Positions 1-6,719 of a stretch of DNA of 12,015 bases are shown here, piece by piece (position 1 is the stretch's first letter; every line of letters starts with the position of its first letter). Under the pieces are notes generated by a model. That model did not search any database. It was not told the DNA's origin and worked only from the letters and a program-made list of their open reading frames with translations. Both the position numbers and the translations under genes were made by a program. The stretch is from contig SHBC01000025.1 of assembly GCA_004213025.1 (NCBI GenBank), positions 1 to 12,015 of the forward strand, in the 5' to 3' direction. This stretch comes from SAR116 cluster bacterium (GTDB lineage Bacteria; Pseudomonadota; Alphaproteobacteria; Puniceispirillales; Puniceispirillaceae).

Positions 1-158
1 AATCGCTGCTGGCATCCACCCCGGTGGTGGTGCTGTCGGCGATCCTTGGCAGGACTCCGACGCTGGATGAATACAAGACCGCCGTCGAGGGGATCGACTT
101 GACGAAATTCGCACCGCCTCTGGCGCGTCCGGGGACCACCAACTCGGCGCATTTCTAG
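1..158 (+). CDS. C-terminal fragment of an upstream gene, possibly aconitase-family
   Basis: Only the last 51 codons lie in the window; the first complete codon starts at base 3 and the stop is TAG at 156-158. The visible peptide contains SAILGRTPTLDEY and then GIDLTKFAPP, ending in NSAHF. The stretch around LGRTPTLDEY resembles the segment near the C-terminus of aconitase B proteins, which carry a similar leucine-glycine, Pro-Thr, Glu-Glu-Tyr pattern. The usual AcnB ending (a YRYLNF-type motif) is absent, so the family assignment is a weak inference. What is directly seen is an open frame with normal GC-rich codon use, ended by a stop and followed about 100 bases later by a terminator, so it is the 3' end of a transcription unit. 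Confidence 0.6.
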   Translation, partial: SLLASTPVVVLSAILGRTPTLDEYKTAVEGIDLTKFAPPLARPGTTNSAHF

Positions 159-170
159 AGCTGCGGAATT

Positions 171-211
171 TCAGGCCCCGAAAGTCAGGCCCCGAAAGTC
201 AGGTCCCGAAA
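171..211. repeat. Three-copy 14-bp tandem repeat
   Basis: The unit TCAGGCCCCGAAAG occurs at 171-184 and 185-198, with a slightly degenerate third copy at 199-211 that has T for C at the sixth base. It lies between the stop codon at 158 and the terminator at 257. No function is evident. It may simply be slippage-generated noncoding sequence in a 3' untranslated region. Confidence 0.8.
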
Positions 212-256
212 TCGGGAGTCGAAATAGGGTCTCATCTGGCCCGACTGATCACACCA

Positions 257-287
257 CCCCTGCCGGCCCACCCGGCGGGGTTTTTTT
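257..287 (+). terminator. Intrinsic terminator of the upstream gene
   Basis: CCCC-T-GCCGG (257-266) pairs with CCGGC-GGGG (272-280) across a five-base loop, with a single bulged T, and is followed directly by seven T residues (281-287). This is a textbook Rho-independent terminator on the plus strand. It isolates the 5' fragment from the helicase operon. Confidence 0.9.
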
Positions 288-500
288 GTGGTTGCACGCA
301 AACTTTATGACGCTGTCTGGCTTCAGAAAACCGTCAGGCCATGCATAAAAAGGCACTCGTGCTTATTTTTGTGTGGGCCGCGCCAGAATGTCGGATGCAC
401 GGGGGCTGGAAAATCTGTATTGTCGGGCCATAACAAGCGAAGTCAGACCAATATCATCCTGCCCCCACCCGTCCCGCCACTTGCCATTTCGACCGCCGCC

Positions 501-3413
501 ATGTCCCCCTCAACCCCATCCCGGTCCGGCCCGTCCGGCATCTATCTGTCCGGCACCCATAGGTCCGGCGACACGGCCCGCGCCGAGCGCGACCGCCGGG
601 TGACCGTGGTTCTTGGCCCGACCAATACCGGCAAGACGCATCTCGCGATGGAGCGGATGACAGGCTATGCCAGCGGCATGATCGGCTTTCCGCTACGCCT
701 GCTGGCGCGCGAGAATTATGACCGGCTGGTCGCCCGTCTCGGCGCGTCGAAGGTTGGCCTGATCACCGGCGAGGAACGTATTGTGCCGGCAGGTGCGCGC
801 TATCTCTGCTGCACCGTCGAATCGATGCCGCTTGGCGGCGCCCCGGCGGCGGATGATGAGGGGCTGCGGCGAAGTTATGATTTTGTCGCTGTTGACGAGG
901 TGCAGCTTGCCGGTGACCGCGAGCGCGGCCATGTCTTCACCGACCGCATCCTGCATGCGCGCGGGATCCATGAAACGATGTTTCTTGGCGCCGAGACGGC
1001 CGGCCCGCTGCTGCGCCAGATGCTGCCCGATGCGCGCTTTGAGTCGCGCCAGCGGCTGTCAAACCTCAGCTTTGCCGGGTCCAAGAAGCTGACCAGACTG
1101 CCGCGCCGCAGCGCCATCGTCGCGTTCGGTGTCGCTGATGTCTACAAGATTGCCGAGCTTGTGCGGCGCCAGCGTGGTGGGGCGGCGGTGGTGATGGGAC
1201 GCCTCAGCCCGCGCACCCGCAATGCCCAGGTCGAGCTTTACCAGAATGGCGATGTCGATTTCCTTGTCGCCACCGACGCCATCGGCATGGGGCTGAACCT
1301 CGATCTTGGCCATGTGGCGCTGGCCTCCGACATGAAGTTCGACGGCCGCCAGATGCGCCGCCTTGCCGCCGCAGAAATGGCGCAGATTGCCGGCCGTGCC
1401 GGTCGCCACACCAATGATGGTACCTTCGGCGTGACCGACGGGTGCGAGGTGCCTGAACCCGAAATGATCGAGGCCATCGAACAGCATCGCTTTCCGCCGA
1501 TCCGCAGTTTCTGGTGGCGCTCGCGCGACATCGACTTCTCGTCGGTGGAATCGCTTCTGGCCTCGCTTGAGGCACCGCCGCCGCTGCCCTTCCTGCTTCG
1601 CAAGGCGGATGCCATCGACCATCGGGCGCTGGTCTCGCTTGCCGAGCGGCCGGCAATCCGTGACCGCGCCGTGGGGGCGCGGCAGGTCAATCTGCTGTGG
1701 GATGTTGCCTGTATTCCGGATTTTCGGCAGAGCCTGAGCGATGATCATTATGATTTGCTGGCGACACTCTATGGCCAGCTTGCCGAGACCGGCAAACTTG
1801 GCAGCGATATGGTCGCGCGGGCGATGTCGCAGCTCGACAGGCTGGATGGCGATATCGACACGTTGATGACACGGCTTGCCTATATCCGCACATGGACCTA
1901 TGTCACGCATCGTACGGACTGGACAGACAACCCCGCCGAATGGCAGGATCGTGCGCGCTCGATTGAGGATCGGTTGTCTGACAGTCTGCACCAGCGTCTG
2001 TCCGAGAGGTTCATCGACCTGCGCGCTGCGCATCTGAGCCGGAAACTGAAGGAAACAAGGAATCTCATGGCCTCGGTGAAAAGTGACGGTACCGTTCTGG
2101 TCGAAGGTGAGGAAGTCGGCATCCTGGAAGGGTTCGTATTCCGCCCCACATTGAGTGAGGGTGACGAGAAGGCAACCATTCTGGCAGCGGCGCGACGGGG
2201 CCTTCCCGACGAAATTGAATCGCGGGTGCGGGCCTTCACGGCCTCGGCGACGGCGGCGTTCAAGCTTGATCATGAAGGCCAGATCCGCTGGCGTGACGCC
2301 GCGGTGGCGCGACTGGTCAAGGGGGACGGCCTCTATGCACCGCGACCGGACCTGATCGCCAGTGACCTTTTGTCGATAGATCAGACACAACGCCTGAATG
2401 GCCGGCTTTCCGAATTTGTCGCCGAGCATGTCCGCGAGGTTCTTGGCAGGCTGGTCGTTCTCGAAACACCCGAAACCGCGCCGCTTCCCGAACGCCGGAC
2501 GCCGCGGCCAAACCCGGCGACGCCAAAGGCCGAGTCTGACGAGGTGCTGGACGGTCCGACGAAGGATGAGATCGCGGCCACGCCGCCGGAAGAACAGCCC
2601 GAGATCGTCGAGGCGCCAGAGCCGGCAGCCGATACTGCACCAGAGCCGCTGTCCGGCGCGGCAAGGGGTCTTGCCTTCATGCTGTTCGAACAGCTTGGCA
2701 CGGTCCCCTCGATACAGGCGTCCCAGCAATTGCGCGGCCTGAGTGAGACTGACAAGCCGCGGCTGGCGCGTCTTGGTCTTCGCTTCGGGGTCGAGGCGGC
2801 ATATCTTCCCGAACTTCTGAAGCCGGCGCAGATCGAACTTCGTGCCCTGCTTTGGAACCTTTTCCATGGCGAGCCGGGCAGCTTTCACGCGCCGCCACCG
2901 GCCGGCCGTGTGGCCATCGACGCCGTAGAGGGCGTGCCGGATGAATTCTGGCTGGCGACGGGTTATCGGCGGCTTGGCGGCCGCGTGATGCGGGTCGACA
3001 TGGTGGAGCGGGTGGCGCTTCTTGTTCGCAACGCGGCACGCGAGGGCCAGTTCAGGATCAGCGAGGACATGCTTTCGCTGGCCGGCGCCACGCGTGAACA
3101 GATGGCGGCGATGCTGCTTGATATGAATTGCAAGATCGTCAGCGAGGAACCCGACGAGGATCCTGAAAAGCCGCCGATCCAGGTGTTTGAACGTCTGCGG
3201 CGCCAGCGCCCCGCCGGTGGCCGGCGCGAAGGCCGCCCGCAGCAGGAAGGTGAACGCCGGAAGTCACGACCGGCTGGCCGAAAGGGGGCGCCCAAGGGTG
3301 GCCGCCCGAACCGCGGCAAGCAGGACGGGCAGCAGAGATTCAGCGCCAAGAGTCGTGAGCCTGACCCGCAATCACCTTTCGCTGTGCTTGCGGATTTAAA
3401 ACTGAAATCGTGA
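501..3413 (+). CDS. SUV3-like DExH-box RNA helicase
   Basis: This is a predicted 970-residue ATP-dependent superfamily 2 helicase of the alphaproteobacterial SUV3 type. Mitochondrial SUV3 unwinds RNA in RNA turnover; the bacterial role is not well settled. Seen directly: Walker A GPTNTGKT at residues 39-46, the DEVQ box at 132-135, ATDAIGMGLNLD in the second RecA-like domain and QIAGRAGR (motif VI) at about 295-302. An acidic and proline-rich linker spans roughly 655-717. A strongly basic Arg/Gly/Lys/Gln tail, likely RNA-binding, covers about 898-955. The ATG at 501 lies 38 residues before Walker A, as expected. The frame stays open back to a GTG at 288, but that codon abuts the terminator T-run and the extra 71 codons have unlike composition, so I reject it. 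No clear ribosome binding site precedes 501. The stop overlaps the next gene. Confidence 0.9.
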   Translation: MSPSTPSRSGPSGIYLSGTHRSGDTARAERDRRVTVVLGPTNTGKTHLAMERMTGYASGMIGFPLRLLARENYDRLVARLGASKVGLITGEERIVPAGARYLCCTVESMPLGGAPAADDEGLRRSYDFVAVDEVQLAGDRERGHVFTDRILHARGIHETMFLGAETAGPLLRQMLPDARFESRQRLSNLSFAGSKKLTRLPRRSAIVAFGVADVYKIAELVRRQRGGAAVVMGRLSPRTRNAQVELYQNGDVDFLVATDAIGMGLNLDLGHVALASDMKFDGRQMRRLAAAEMAQIAGRAGRHTNDGTFGVTDGCEVPEPEMIEAIEQHRFPPIRSFWWRSRDIDFSSVESLLASLEAPPPLPFLLRKADAIDHRALVSLAERPAIRDRAVGARQVNLLWDVACIPDFRQSLSDDHYDLLATLYGQLAETGKLGSDMVARAMSQLDRLDGDIDTLMTRLAYIRTWTYVTHRTDWTDNPAEWQDRARSIEDRLSDSLHQRLSERFIDLRAAHLSRKLKETRNLMASVKSDGTVLVEGEEVGILEGFVFRPTLSEGDEKATILAAARRGLPDEIESRVRAFTASATAAFKLDHEGQIRWRDAAVARLVKGDGLYAPRPDLIASDLLSIDQTQRLNGRLSEFVAEHVREVLGRLVVLETPETAPLPERRTPRPNPATPKAESDEVLDGPTKDEIAATPPEEQPEIVEAPEPAADTAPEPLSGAARGLAFMLFEQLGTVPSIQASQQLRGLSETDKPRLARLGLRFGVEAAYLPELLKPAQIELRALLWNLFHGEPGSFHAPPPAGRVAIDAVEGVPDEFWLATGYRRLGGRVMRVDMVERVALLVRNAAREGQFRISEDMLSLAGATREQMAAMLLDMNCKIVSEEPDEDPEKPPIQVFERLRRQRPAGGRREGRPQQEGERRKSRPAGRKGAPKGGRPNRGKQDGQQRFSAKSREPDPQSPFAVLADLKLKS

Positions 3414-3814
3414 CCGGCATGACCGGTGAGACTTCGCTGCGGCTCGACAAGTGGCTGTGGTATGCGCGTTTCTTCAAGACCCGCGCGCTGGCGACAAAGG
3501 CCATTGCCGGCGGACGATTTCGTCTCGATGGCGAGGTGATGAGCAAGCCGCATCGCGCGGCCCAGCCCGGTCAGGTGCTGACCTTCATGCAGGGCGACCG
3601 GGTCAGGGTGATAAGGATTGTGGTGCTGGGATCGCGCCGCGGTCCGGCCACCGAGGCGGTAACGCTGTATGAAGATCTGTCGCCGGAGGCCCCGAAACGA
3701 GCGTCCGGAGCAAAGCTGTCGGACCCGGCATTCGAAAGCCGCGAACGCGGGACCGGGCGGCCGACGAAACGCGACCGCCGGGCGACACAGAATTTGAAAT
3801 CTGACCTCGGATGA
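3410..3814 (+). CDS. hslR: S4-domain RNA-binding protein, Hsp15 (HslR) family
   Basis: A 134-residue protein whose N-terminal S4 domain (about residues 10-70) matches heat shock protein 15: LRLDKWLWYARFFKTRALA, then a GGR turn, the basic DGEVMSKP segment, and the later RGPATEAVTLYE stretch that corresponds to the RPASEAALLYEE region of E. coli HslR. Hsp15 binds free 50S subunits that carry a nascent chain and helps recycle them. The C-terminal third is basic and probably disordered. The GTG at 3410 overlaps the helicase stop (GTGA), implying translational coupling; an alternative in-frame ATG lies at 3419. I see no separate Shine-Dalgarno. The alphaproteobacterial form is usually labelled only as an S4 RNA-binding protein, so the symbol is by homology. 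Confidence 0.85.
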   Translation: MTGMTGETSLRLDKWLWYARFFKTRALATKAIAGGRFRLDGEVMSKPHRAAQPGQVLTFMQGDRVRVIRIVVLGSRRGPATEAVTLYEDLSPEAPKRASGAKLSDPAFESRERGTGRPTKRDRRATQNLKSDLG

Positions 3815-3833
3815 CCGGGGACAGCCGCGCCAC

Positions 3834-3839
3834 AGGAGG
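3834..3839 (+). promoter_or_regulatory. Strong ribosome binding site for the TerB-like gene
   Basis: AGGAGG is a perfect anti-16S match. It lies 10 bases before the ATG at 3850 and 7 bases before an in-frame TTG at 3847, so either could be used. They differ by a single residue. Confidence 0.75.
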
Positions 3840-3849
3840 GTGTTGATTG

Positions 3850-4314
3850 ATGATTGCCAAGCTGGGAAACTGGATTCGCGAATTTACCGAGGATCAGGAC
3901 GCCGCCCCTGGCGGTGATTCGGAATGGGCCACCGTGATGGCCAGCCTGCTTGTCGAGGCGGCGATGGCGGATGGTGAGCTTGATGCCGGTGAGCGCGCGC
4001 AGATCACCCGCATCCTGGCAGCGCAGCCATCTATCGATGCTGGCGCGGTCGAAGGGTTGATCGACACTGCGCTGTCATGGCATGCCGAGCGGGTCGAGAT
4101 TCACGCGCTGACGCGCTCGATCAGGTCTGAAACCGATGCTGAAGACAGGATCGCGATCATGGAAATGGCCTGGATGGTGGTGCTTGCCGATGGTGAGGTG
4201 CATGATTACGAGGCGCAGCTGATGCGCCGGCTTGCCGGCCTGCTCTATGTTGATGATATTGAATCCGGCCGGGCCGCCAAACGGGCGCAAATGCGCCTCG
4301 AGAATATGGGGTGA
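3850..4314 (+). CDS. TerB-like (tellurite resistance family) protein
   Basis: A 154-residue, mostly helical protein with no signal peptide or membrane segment. Two similar acidic loops are visible: MADGELDAGER around residues 39-49 and LADGEVHDYE around 112-121. Each is followed by a helix, the arrangement seen in the TerB fold, where the loops bind metal ions. Despite the family name, single TerB-domain proteins in alphaproteobacteria are usually of unknown role and not evidence of tellurite resistance; no other ter genes are present here. The gene follows the S4 gene by about 35 bases and has its own strong AGGAGG, so it probably sits in the helicase operon. I take ATG 3850 as the start; TTG 3847 would add one residue. 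Related fdxA neighbourhoods commonly lack this gene, from memory. Confidence 0.75.
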   Translation: MIAKLGNWIREFTEDQDAAPGGDSEWATVMASLLVEAAMADGELDAGERAQITRILAAQPSIDAGAVEGLIDTALSWHAERVEIHALTRSIRSETDAEDRIAIMEMAWMVVLADGEVHDYEAQLMRRLAGLLYVDDIESGRAAKRAQMRLENMG

Positions 4315-4327
4315 GACCATGGGGTGA

Positions 4328-4341
4328 TCCACACTTGTGGA
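4328..4341. promoter_or_regulatory. Perfect 14-bp palindrome upstream of fdxA
   Basis: TCCACA-CT-TGTGGA is a perfect dyad with a two-base centre. It lies 55 bases before the fdxA start in the 81-base gap after the TerB-like gene. Its right arm overlaps TTGTGG (4335-4340), which with a 17-base spacer precedes TAAAAC (4358-4363), a weak promoter match. The site is therefore placed like a repressor operator. The binding protein is unknown. Confidence 0.4.
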
Positions 4342-4395
4342 CATCCTGCCTTTACGATAAAACGCTGCGCCTGAGATGCGCATGGAGATCGCCAG

Positions 4396-4734
4396 ATGAC
4401 CTATATCGTCAATGACAACTGCATCAACTGCAAATACACCGACTGCGTCGAGGTCTGCCCGGTTGACTGTTTCTACGAGGGCGAGAACATGCTTGTCATT
4501 CATCCTGACGAATGCATCGATTGCGGGGTGTGCGAGCCGGAATGCCCGCCGGAAGCCATCCTTCCCGATTCCGAGCCGGAGGCCGAGAAGTGGCTTGAGC
4601 TCAATCGCGAGATGTCGGAAATCTGGCCCAATATCGCGCAGCGCTCAGACCCGATGCCGAATGCCGAGGCGGCACAGGAGGAAAAGGGCAAATACGAGAA
4701 ACACTTCTCGCGCAATCCGGGTCAGGGTAGCTGA
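4396..4734 (+). CDS. fdxA: Seven-iron ferredoxin FdxA ([3Fe-4S][4Fe-4S])
   Basis: A 112-residue cytoplasmic electron carrier matching the Azotobacter vinelandii ferredoxin I type. All nine N-terminal cysteines are present: C9, C12, C17, C21, C25, C40, C43, C46 and C50. By the known structure, allowing for the initiator Met, C9, C17 and C50 hold the [3Fe-4S] cluster, C21, C40, C43 and C46 hold the [4Fe-4S] cluster, and C12 and C25 are free. The C-terminal extension ([20 protein letters not shown]) is typical of the long FdxA form. The ATG at 4396 follows GGAGA (4384-4388) with a good 7-base gap. Its place between an S4-protein block and carD is a familiar alphaproteobacterial arrangement. No terminator follows, so read-through into carD is possible. 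Confidence 0.95.
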   Translation: MTYIVNDNCINCKYTDCVEVCPVDCFYEGENMLVIHPDECIDCGVCEPECPPEAILPDSEPEAEKWLELNREMSEIWPNIAQRSDPMPNAEAAQEEKGKYEKHFSRNPGQGS

Positions 4735-4757
4735 CTGGCCCCTTCTGCCTGAGCTGA

Positions 4758-4786
4758 TTGATTTTCCCGTTAATTTCGGGTATGTT
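4758..4786 (+). promoter_or_regulatory. Candidate sigma-70 promoter for carD with a dyad in the spacer
   Basis: TTGATT (4758-4763) and TATGTT (4781-4786) each match four of six consensus bases with an ideal 17-base spacer. Transcription from here would begin near 4793 and give carD a leader of roughly 210 bases. The spacer contains the dyad CCCG-N7-CGGG (4766-4780). Directly after the -10 box, GTTACA occurs at 4784 and again at 4795. The call rests on sequence match only. Confidence 0.45.
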
Positions 4787-4894
4787 ACAGACTGGTTACA
4801 ACATTTGACTGACGCTGGTCCTACCCGCTCCGAGGTGATCGGAAACAGGGCGTGGTCCTTTTTGGTCTGAGACAGCTTGCAGGGCTCTGCGGTG

Positions 4895-4940
4895 GCATGT
4901 GGCGACATGCAGGTGACATGCAGGTGACATGCAATGGCAT
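4895..4940. repeat. Array of ACATGC/GCATGT repeats in the carD leader
   Basis: GACATGCAGGT is repeated head to tail at 4904-4914 and 4915-4925, with a diverged third copy at 4926-4936. The array is flanked by inverted arms. GCATGT (4895-4900) pairs with ACATGC (4905-4910), and ATGC (4929-4932) pairs with GCAT (4937-4940). The 11-base period is close to one helical turn, so all copies would face the same side of the DNA. It lies about 70-110 bases before the carD start. The rest of the 272-base gap between fdxA and carD holds the candidate promoter and no gene I can support. Confidence 0.6.
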
Positions 4941-5006
4941 AGCGCCTGACCGCCGAGTGGCGAGTTGCGTATCGGACGAATCGCGAAGGTCTACAGGGAA
5001 GACTTA

Positions 5007-5510
5007 ATGGCAAAAAAGACTGACTCCGCCTTCAAGGAAGGCGATTTTGTTGTGTATCCGACGCATGGTGTCGGCCGCATTCTGGGGACTGAAAGCCGCG
5101 AAATCAGCGGTGCGACAATCGAGATGCTTGTCGTTCGTTTCGAACATGACCGCATGACCCTGCGAGTCCCGATGGAAAAGGCCCGGTCTCTCGGGCTGCG
5201 CACCCTCAGCTCGAAAAAGCAGATGGAGCAGGCCATCACCACCTTGCAGGGCAAGGCCCGTGTCCGCCGGACGATGTGGTCGCGCCGGGCGCAGGAATAT
5301 GAAACCAAGATCAAGTCCGGCGACCCGGTATCGATTGCCGAGGTTGTGCGTGACCTGCATCGGCGCACGAACCAGTCCGAGCAATCCTATTCCGAGCGCC
5401 AGATGTACCAGGCAGCGCTTGAGCGGCTGGCCCGCGAATTTGCCGCCATCGAGAAAATCGATCAGGAAGCGGCGGCGACAAAGCTTGAGGATCTGATGGA
5501 CGTCGCCTGA
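5007..5510 (+). CDS. carD: CarD/CdnL family RNA polymerase-binding transcription factor
   Basis: A 167-residue CarD. These proteins bind the RNA polymerase beta subunit through an N-terminal Tudor-like domain and stabilise the open promoter complex through a C-terminal helical domain, acting at rRNA and growth-related promoters. Seen here: FKEGDFVVYPTHGVGRI at residues 9-25, the beta-rich segment through MTLRVPMEKARSLGLRTLSS, and RRTMWSRRAQEYETKI, where W91 matches the tryptophan that wedges into the upstream edge of the bubble. SIAEVVRDLHRR and QSYSERQMYQAALERLAREFA follow, as in Caulobacter CdnL. ATG 5007 is preceded by AGGGAAG; an in-frame TTG at 4965 would add 14 poorly conserved residues. 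A terminator follows at once. Confidence 0.93.
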   Translation: MAKKTDSAFKEGDFVVYPTHGVGRILGTESREISGATIEMLVVRFEHDRMTLRVPMEKARSLGLRTLSSKKQMEQAITTLQGKARVRRTMWSRRAQEYETKIKSGDPVSIAEVVRDLHRRTNQSEQSYSERQMYQAALERLAREFAAIEKIDQEAAATKLEDLMDVA

Positions 5511-5536
5511 CGGACGTCCCAAAGATGATTTTTTGG

Positions 5537-5566
5537 AAAAGGGGCGGTTTTGGCCGCCCTTTTTTT
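5537..5566 (+). terminator. Intrinsic terminator of carD
   Basis: GGGCGG (5542-5547) pairs with CCGCCC (5554-5559) over a six-base loop. The stem is followed by seven T residues (5560-5566) and preceded by a run of A that can extend it. It ends the carD transcript. Confidence 0.92.
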
Positions 5567-5600
5567 GGTGCGCGTTTCCATGTAGTGGCAAGGAAACTGA

Positions 5601-5631
5601 GTGAAATTCACCCAAACGCAGTGAAATTAAT
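5601..5631. promoter_or_regulatory. Operator-like GTGAAATT repeats upstream of the iminopeptidase
   Basis: GTGAAATT occurs at 5601-5608 and 5621-5628, exactly 20 bases apart (about two helical turns). The first copy extends to the perfect dyad GTGAA-A-TTCAC (5601-5611). A third, inverted half (ATTCAC, 5649-5654) lies closer to the start codon. The placement in the short gap after the carD terminator and before the next gene suggests a regulator site; no cognate protein is known. Confidence 0.4.
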
Positions 5632-5671
5632 CTGTGACGTGCAGACCAATTCACGCGCCGCATTTATGTGA

Positions 5672-5677
5672 TATGCT
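5672..5677 (+). promoter_or_regulatory. Candidate -10 box for a leaderless iminopeptidase mRNA
   Basis: TATGCT (four of six consensus matches) lies six bases before the ATG at 5684, so initiation about seven bases downstream would begin at the start codon itself. No Shine-Dalgarno is visible before the ATG, which fits a leaderless transcript. The -35 is poor (ATTCAC at 5649-5654 with 17-base spacing). Confidence 0.3.
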
Positions 5678-5683
5678 GACGCC

Positions 5684-6631
5684 ATGGCGAACGCATTCAT
5701 TCAGGAAAAAGAGCTGTTTCCGGTACAGCCGCCCTTCGGCAGCGGCAAGCTCGATCGTGGTCTGCACCAGATTTATTACGAACAGGTCGGGCGCGCCGAT
5801 GGCCGGCCGGTTCTGTTCATCCATGGCGGTCCCGGGGCCGGAATATCCGCAACGCACCGGCGGCTGTTCAATCCTGACAGGTTTCATTGTGTGTTGTTTG
5901 ACCAGCGTGGGTGCGGTCGATCAACCCCGCATGGGGAGACGGCGCAGAACACCACCCAGGACCTGATCGCCGATATTGAGGCGCTGCGGATTCATCTTGG
6001 CATCGAAAGCTGGCTTCTGTTTGGCGGCTCCTGGGGAAGCACGCTTGCGCTGGCCTATGCCATTGCCCATCCCGAGCGTGTCACCGGTCTGGTCCTGCGC
6101 GGCATCTTCCTTGGCACGCGCGCCGAGGTTGACTGGTTTCTTCATGATATGGGCCGGTTCTTTCCCGAAGCGTATGAGGAATTCATCGGCTTCCTGACCA
6201 AGGATGAACAGGAGGACATCCTGCTCAGCTATCACGACAAGCTGACAAGTGATCAGGCGCTTGTGCAACAACCCGCGGCGGAACGATGGGCATCCTATGA
6301 GACAAGCTGTTCGACATTGCGCGCCGGTGTGCGACGGGTGACCGGGCGGTCGGCGCTGAGCATGGCGCGGCTTGAGGCGCATTATTTCGTCAATGACTGT
6401 TTCATGCCGCCGAATCATATCATGACGAACATTTCGGTGATTCGCCATCTGCCGGCCCATATCATCCAGGGGCGGCATGATGTCATCTGCCCGCCGGTGA
6501 CGGCGCACAGGCTGGCCGATGCCTGGGGGCGTCAGGCCAGCCTTCGTCTTGTCGATGATGCCGGCCATTCCACCTTTGAAAACGGGATCGCGCACGCCTT
6601 GCTGGCGGCGCTTGACGAATTCGCCATCTAG
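5684..6631 (+). CDS. pip: Proline iminopeptidase (peptidase family S33)
   Basis: A 315-residue alpha/beta-hydrolase that removes N-terminal proline from peptides in the cytoplasm. The oxyanion-loop motif HGGPGAG is at residues 47-53, DQRGCGRS follows, and the nucleophile elbow GGSWGS places the catalytic Ser at 116. Asp266 (in GRHDVICPP) and His295 (in DAGHSTFE) complete the triad. The segment WASYETSCSTL belongs to the helical cap that shapes the proline pocket; members usually carry W-x-x-W-E here, so a tyrosine replaces the second tryptophan, a modest departure. Length is normal for the family. It stands alone after the carD terminator and has no clear ribosome binding site. The XRE regulator follows after 88 bases. 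Confidence 0.9.
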   Translation: MANAFIQEKELFPVQPPFGSGKLDRGLHQIYYEQVGRADGRPVLFIHGGPGAGISATHRRLFNPDRFHCVLFDQRGCGRSTPHGETAQNTTQDLIADIEALRIHLGIESWLLFGGSWGSTLALAYAIAHPERVTGLVLRGIFLGTRAEVDWFLHDMGRFFPEAYEEFIGFLTKDEQEDILLSYHDKLTSDQALVQQPAAERWASYETSCSTLRAGVRRVTGRSALSMARLEAHYFVNDCFMPPNHIMTNISVIRHLPAHIIQGRHDVICPPVTAHRLADAWGRQASLRLVDDAGHSTFENGIAHALLAALDEFAI

Positions 6632-6707
6632 GAAAGCCGTTAAAGCGGCTATGCTTCCAGTACCGCTGGCAGGATTTGGAGGAACCTGCTGCCGGCCAAC
6701 GGACAGA

Positions 6708-6712
6708 AAGGA
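6708..6712 (+). promoter_or_regulatory. Ribosome binding site that sets the regulator's GTG start
   Basis: AAGGA sits 7 bases before the GTG at 6720. The open frame extends upstream to 6519, but that part overlaps the end of the iminopeptidase in another frame and has no family likeness. Confidence 0.6.
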
Positions 6713-6719
6713 AAGCATC

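Noticed and set aside
393..416. A Walker A-like GCTGAGKS in the frame upstream of the helicase start
   Set aside because: The real Walker A (GPTNTGKT) lies downstream at the expected place; no nucleotide-binding fold surrounds this one and the region looks like noncoding leader.
1059..2888. A 609-codon open frame on the minus strand, antisense to the helicase
   Set aside because: It lies wholly inside a well-supported helicase gene, its translation is rich in Arg, Gln and Cys with no recognisable domain, and long antisense frames are expected in GC-rich codon-biased genes.
3850..4314. Tellurite resistance locus
   Set aside because: Only a single TerB-domain gene is present, with no terC, terD or other ter genes; the family name alone does not support the phenotype.
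4766..4780. CCCG-N7-CGGG as a terminator for fdxA
   Set aside because: The stem is only four pairs and no T-run follows. It is better placed as a dyad in the carD promoter spacer.
6635..6650. AGCCG/CGGCT hairpin after the iminopeptidase stop
   Set aside because: Five pairs with a six-base loop and no T-run; too weak to call a terminator.
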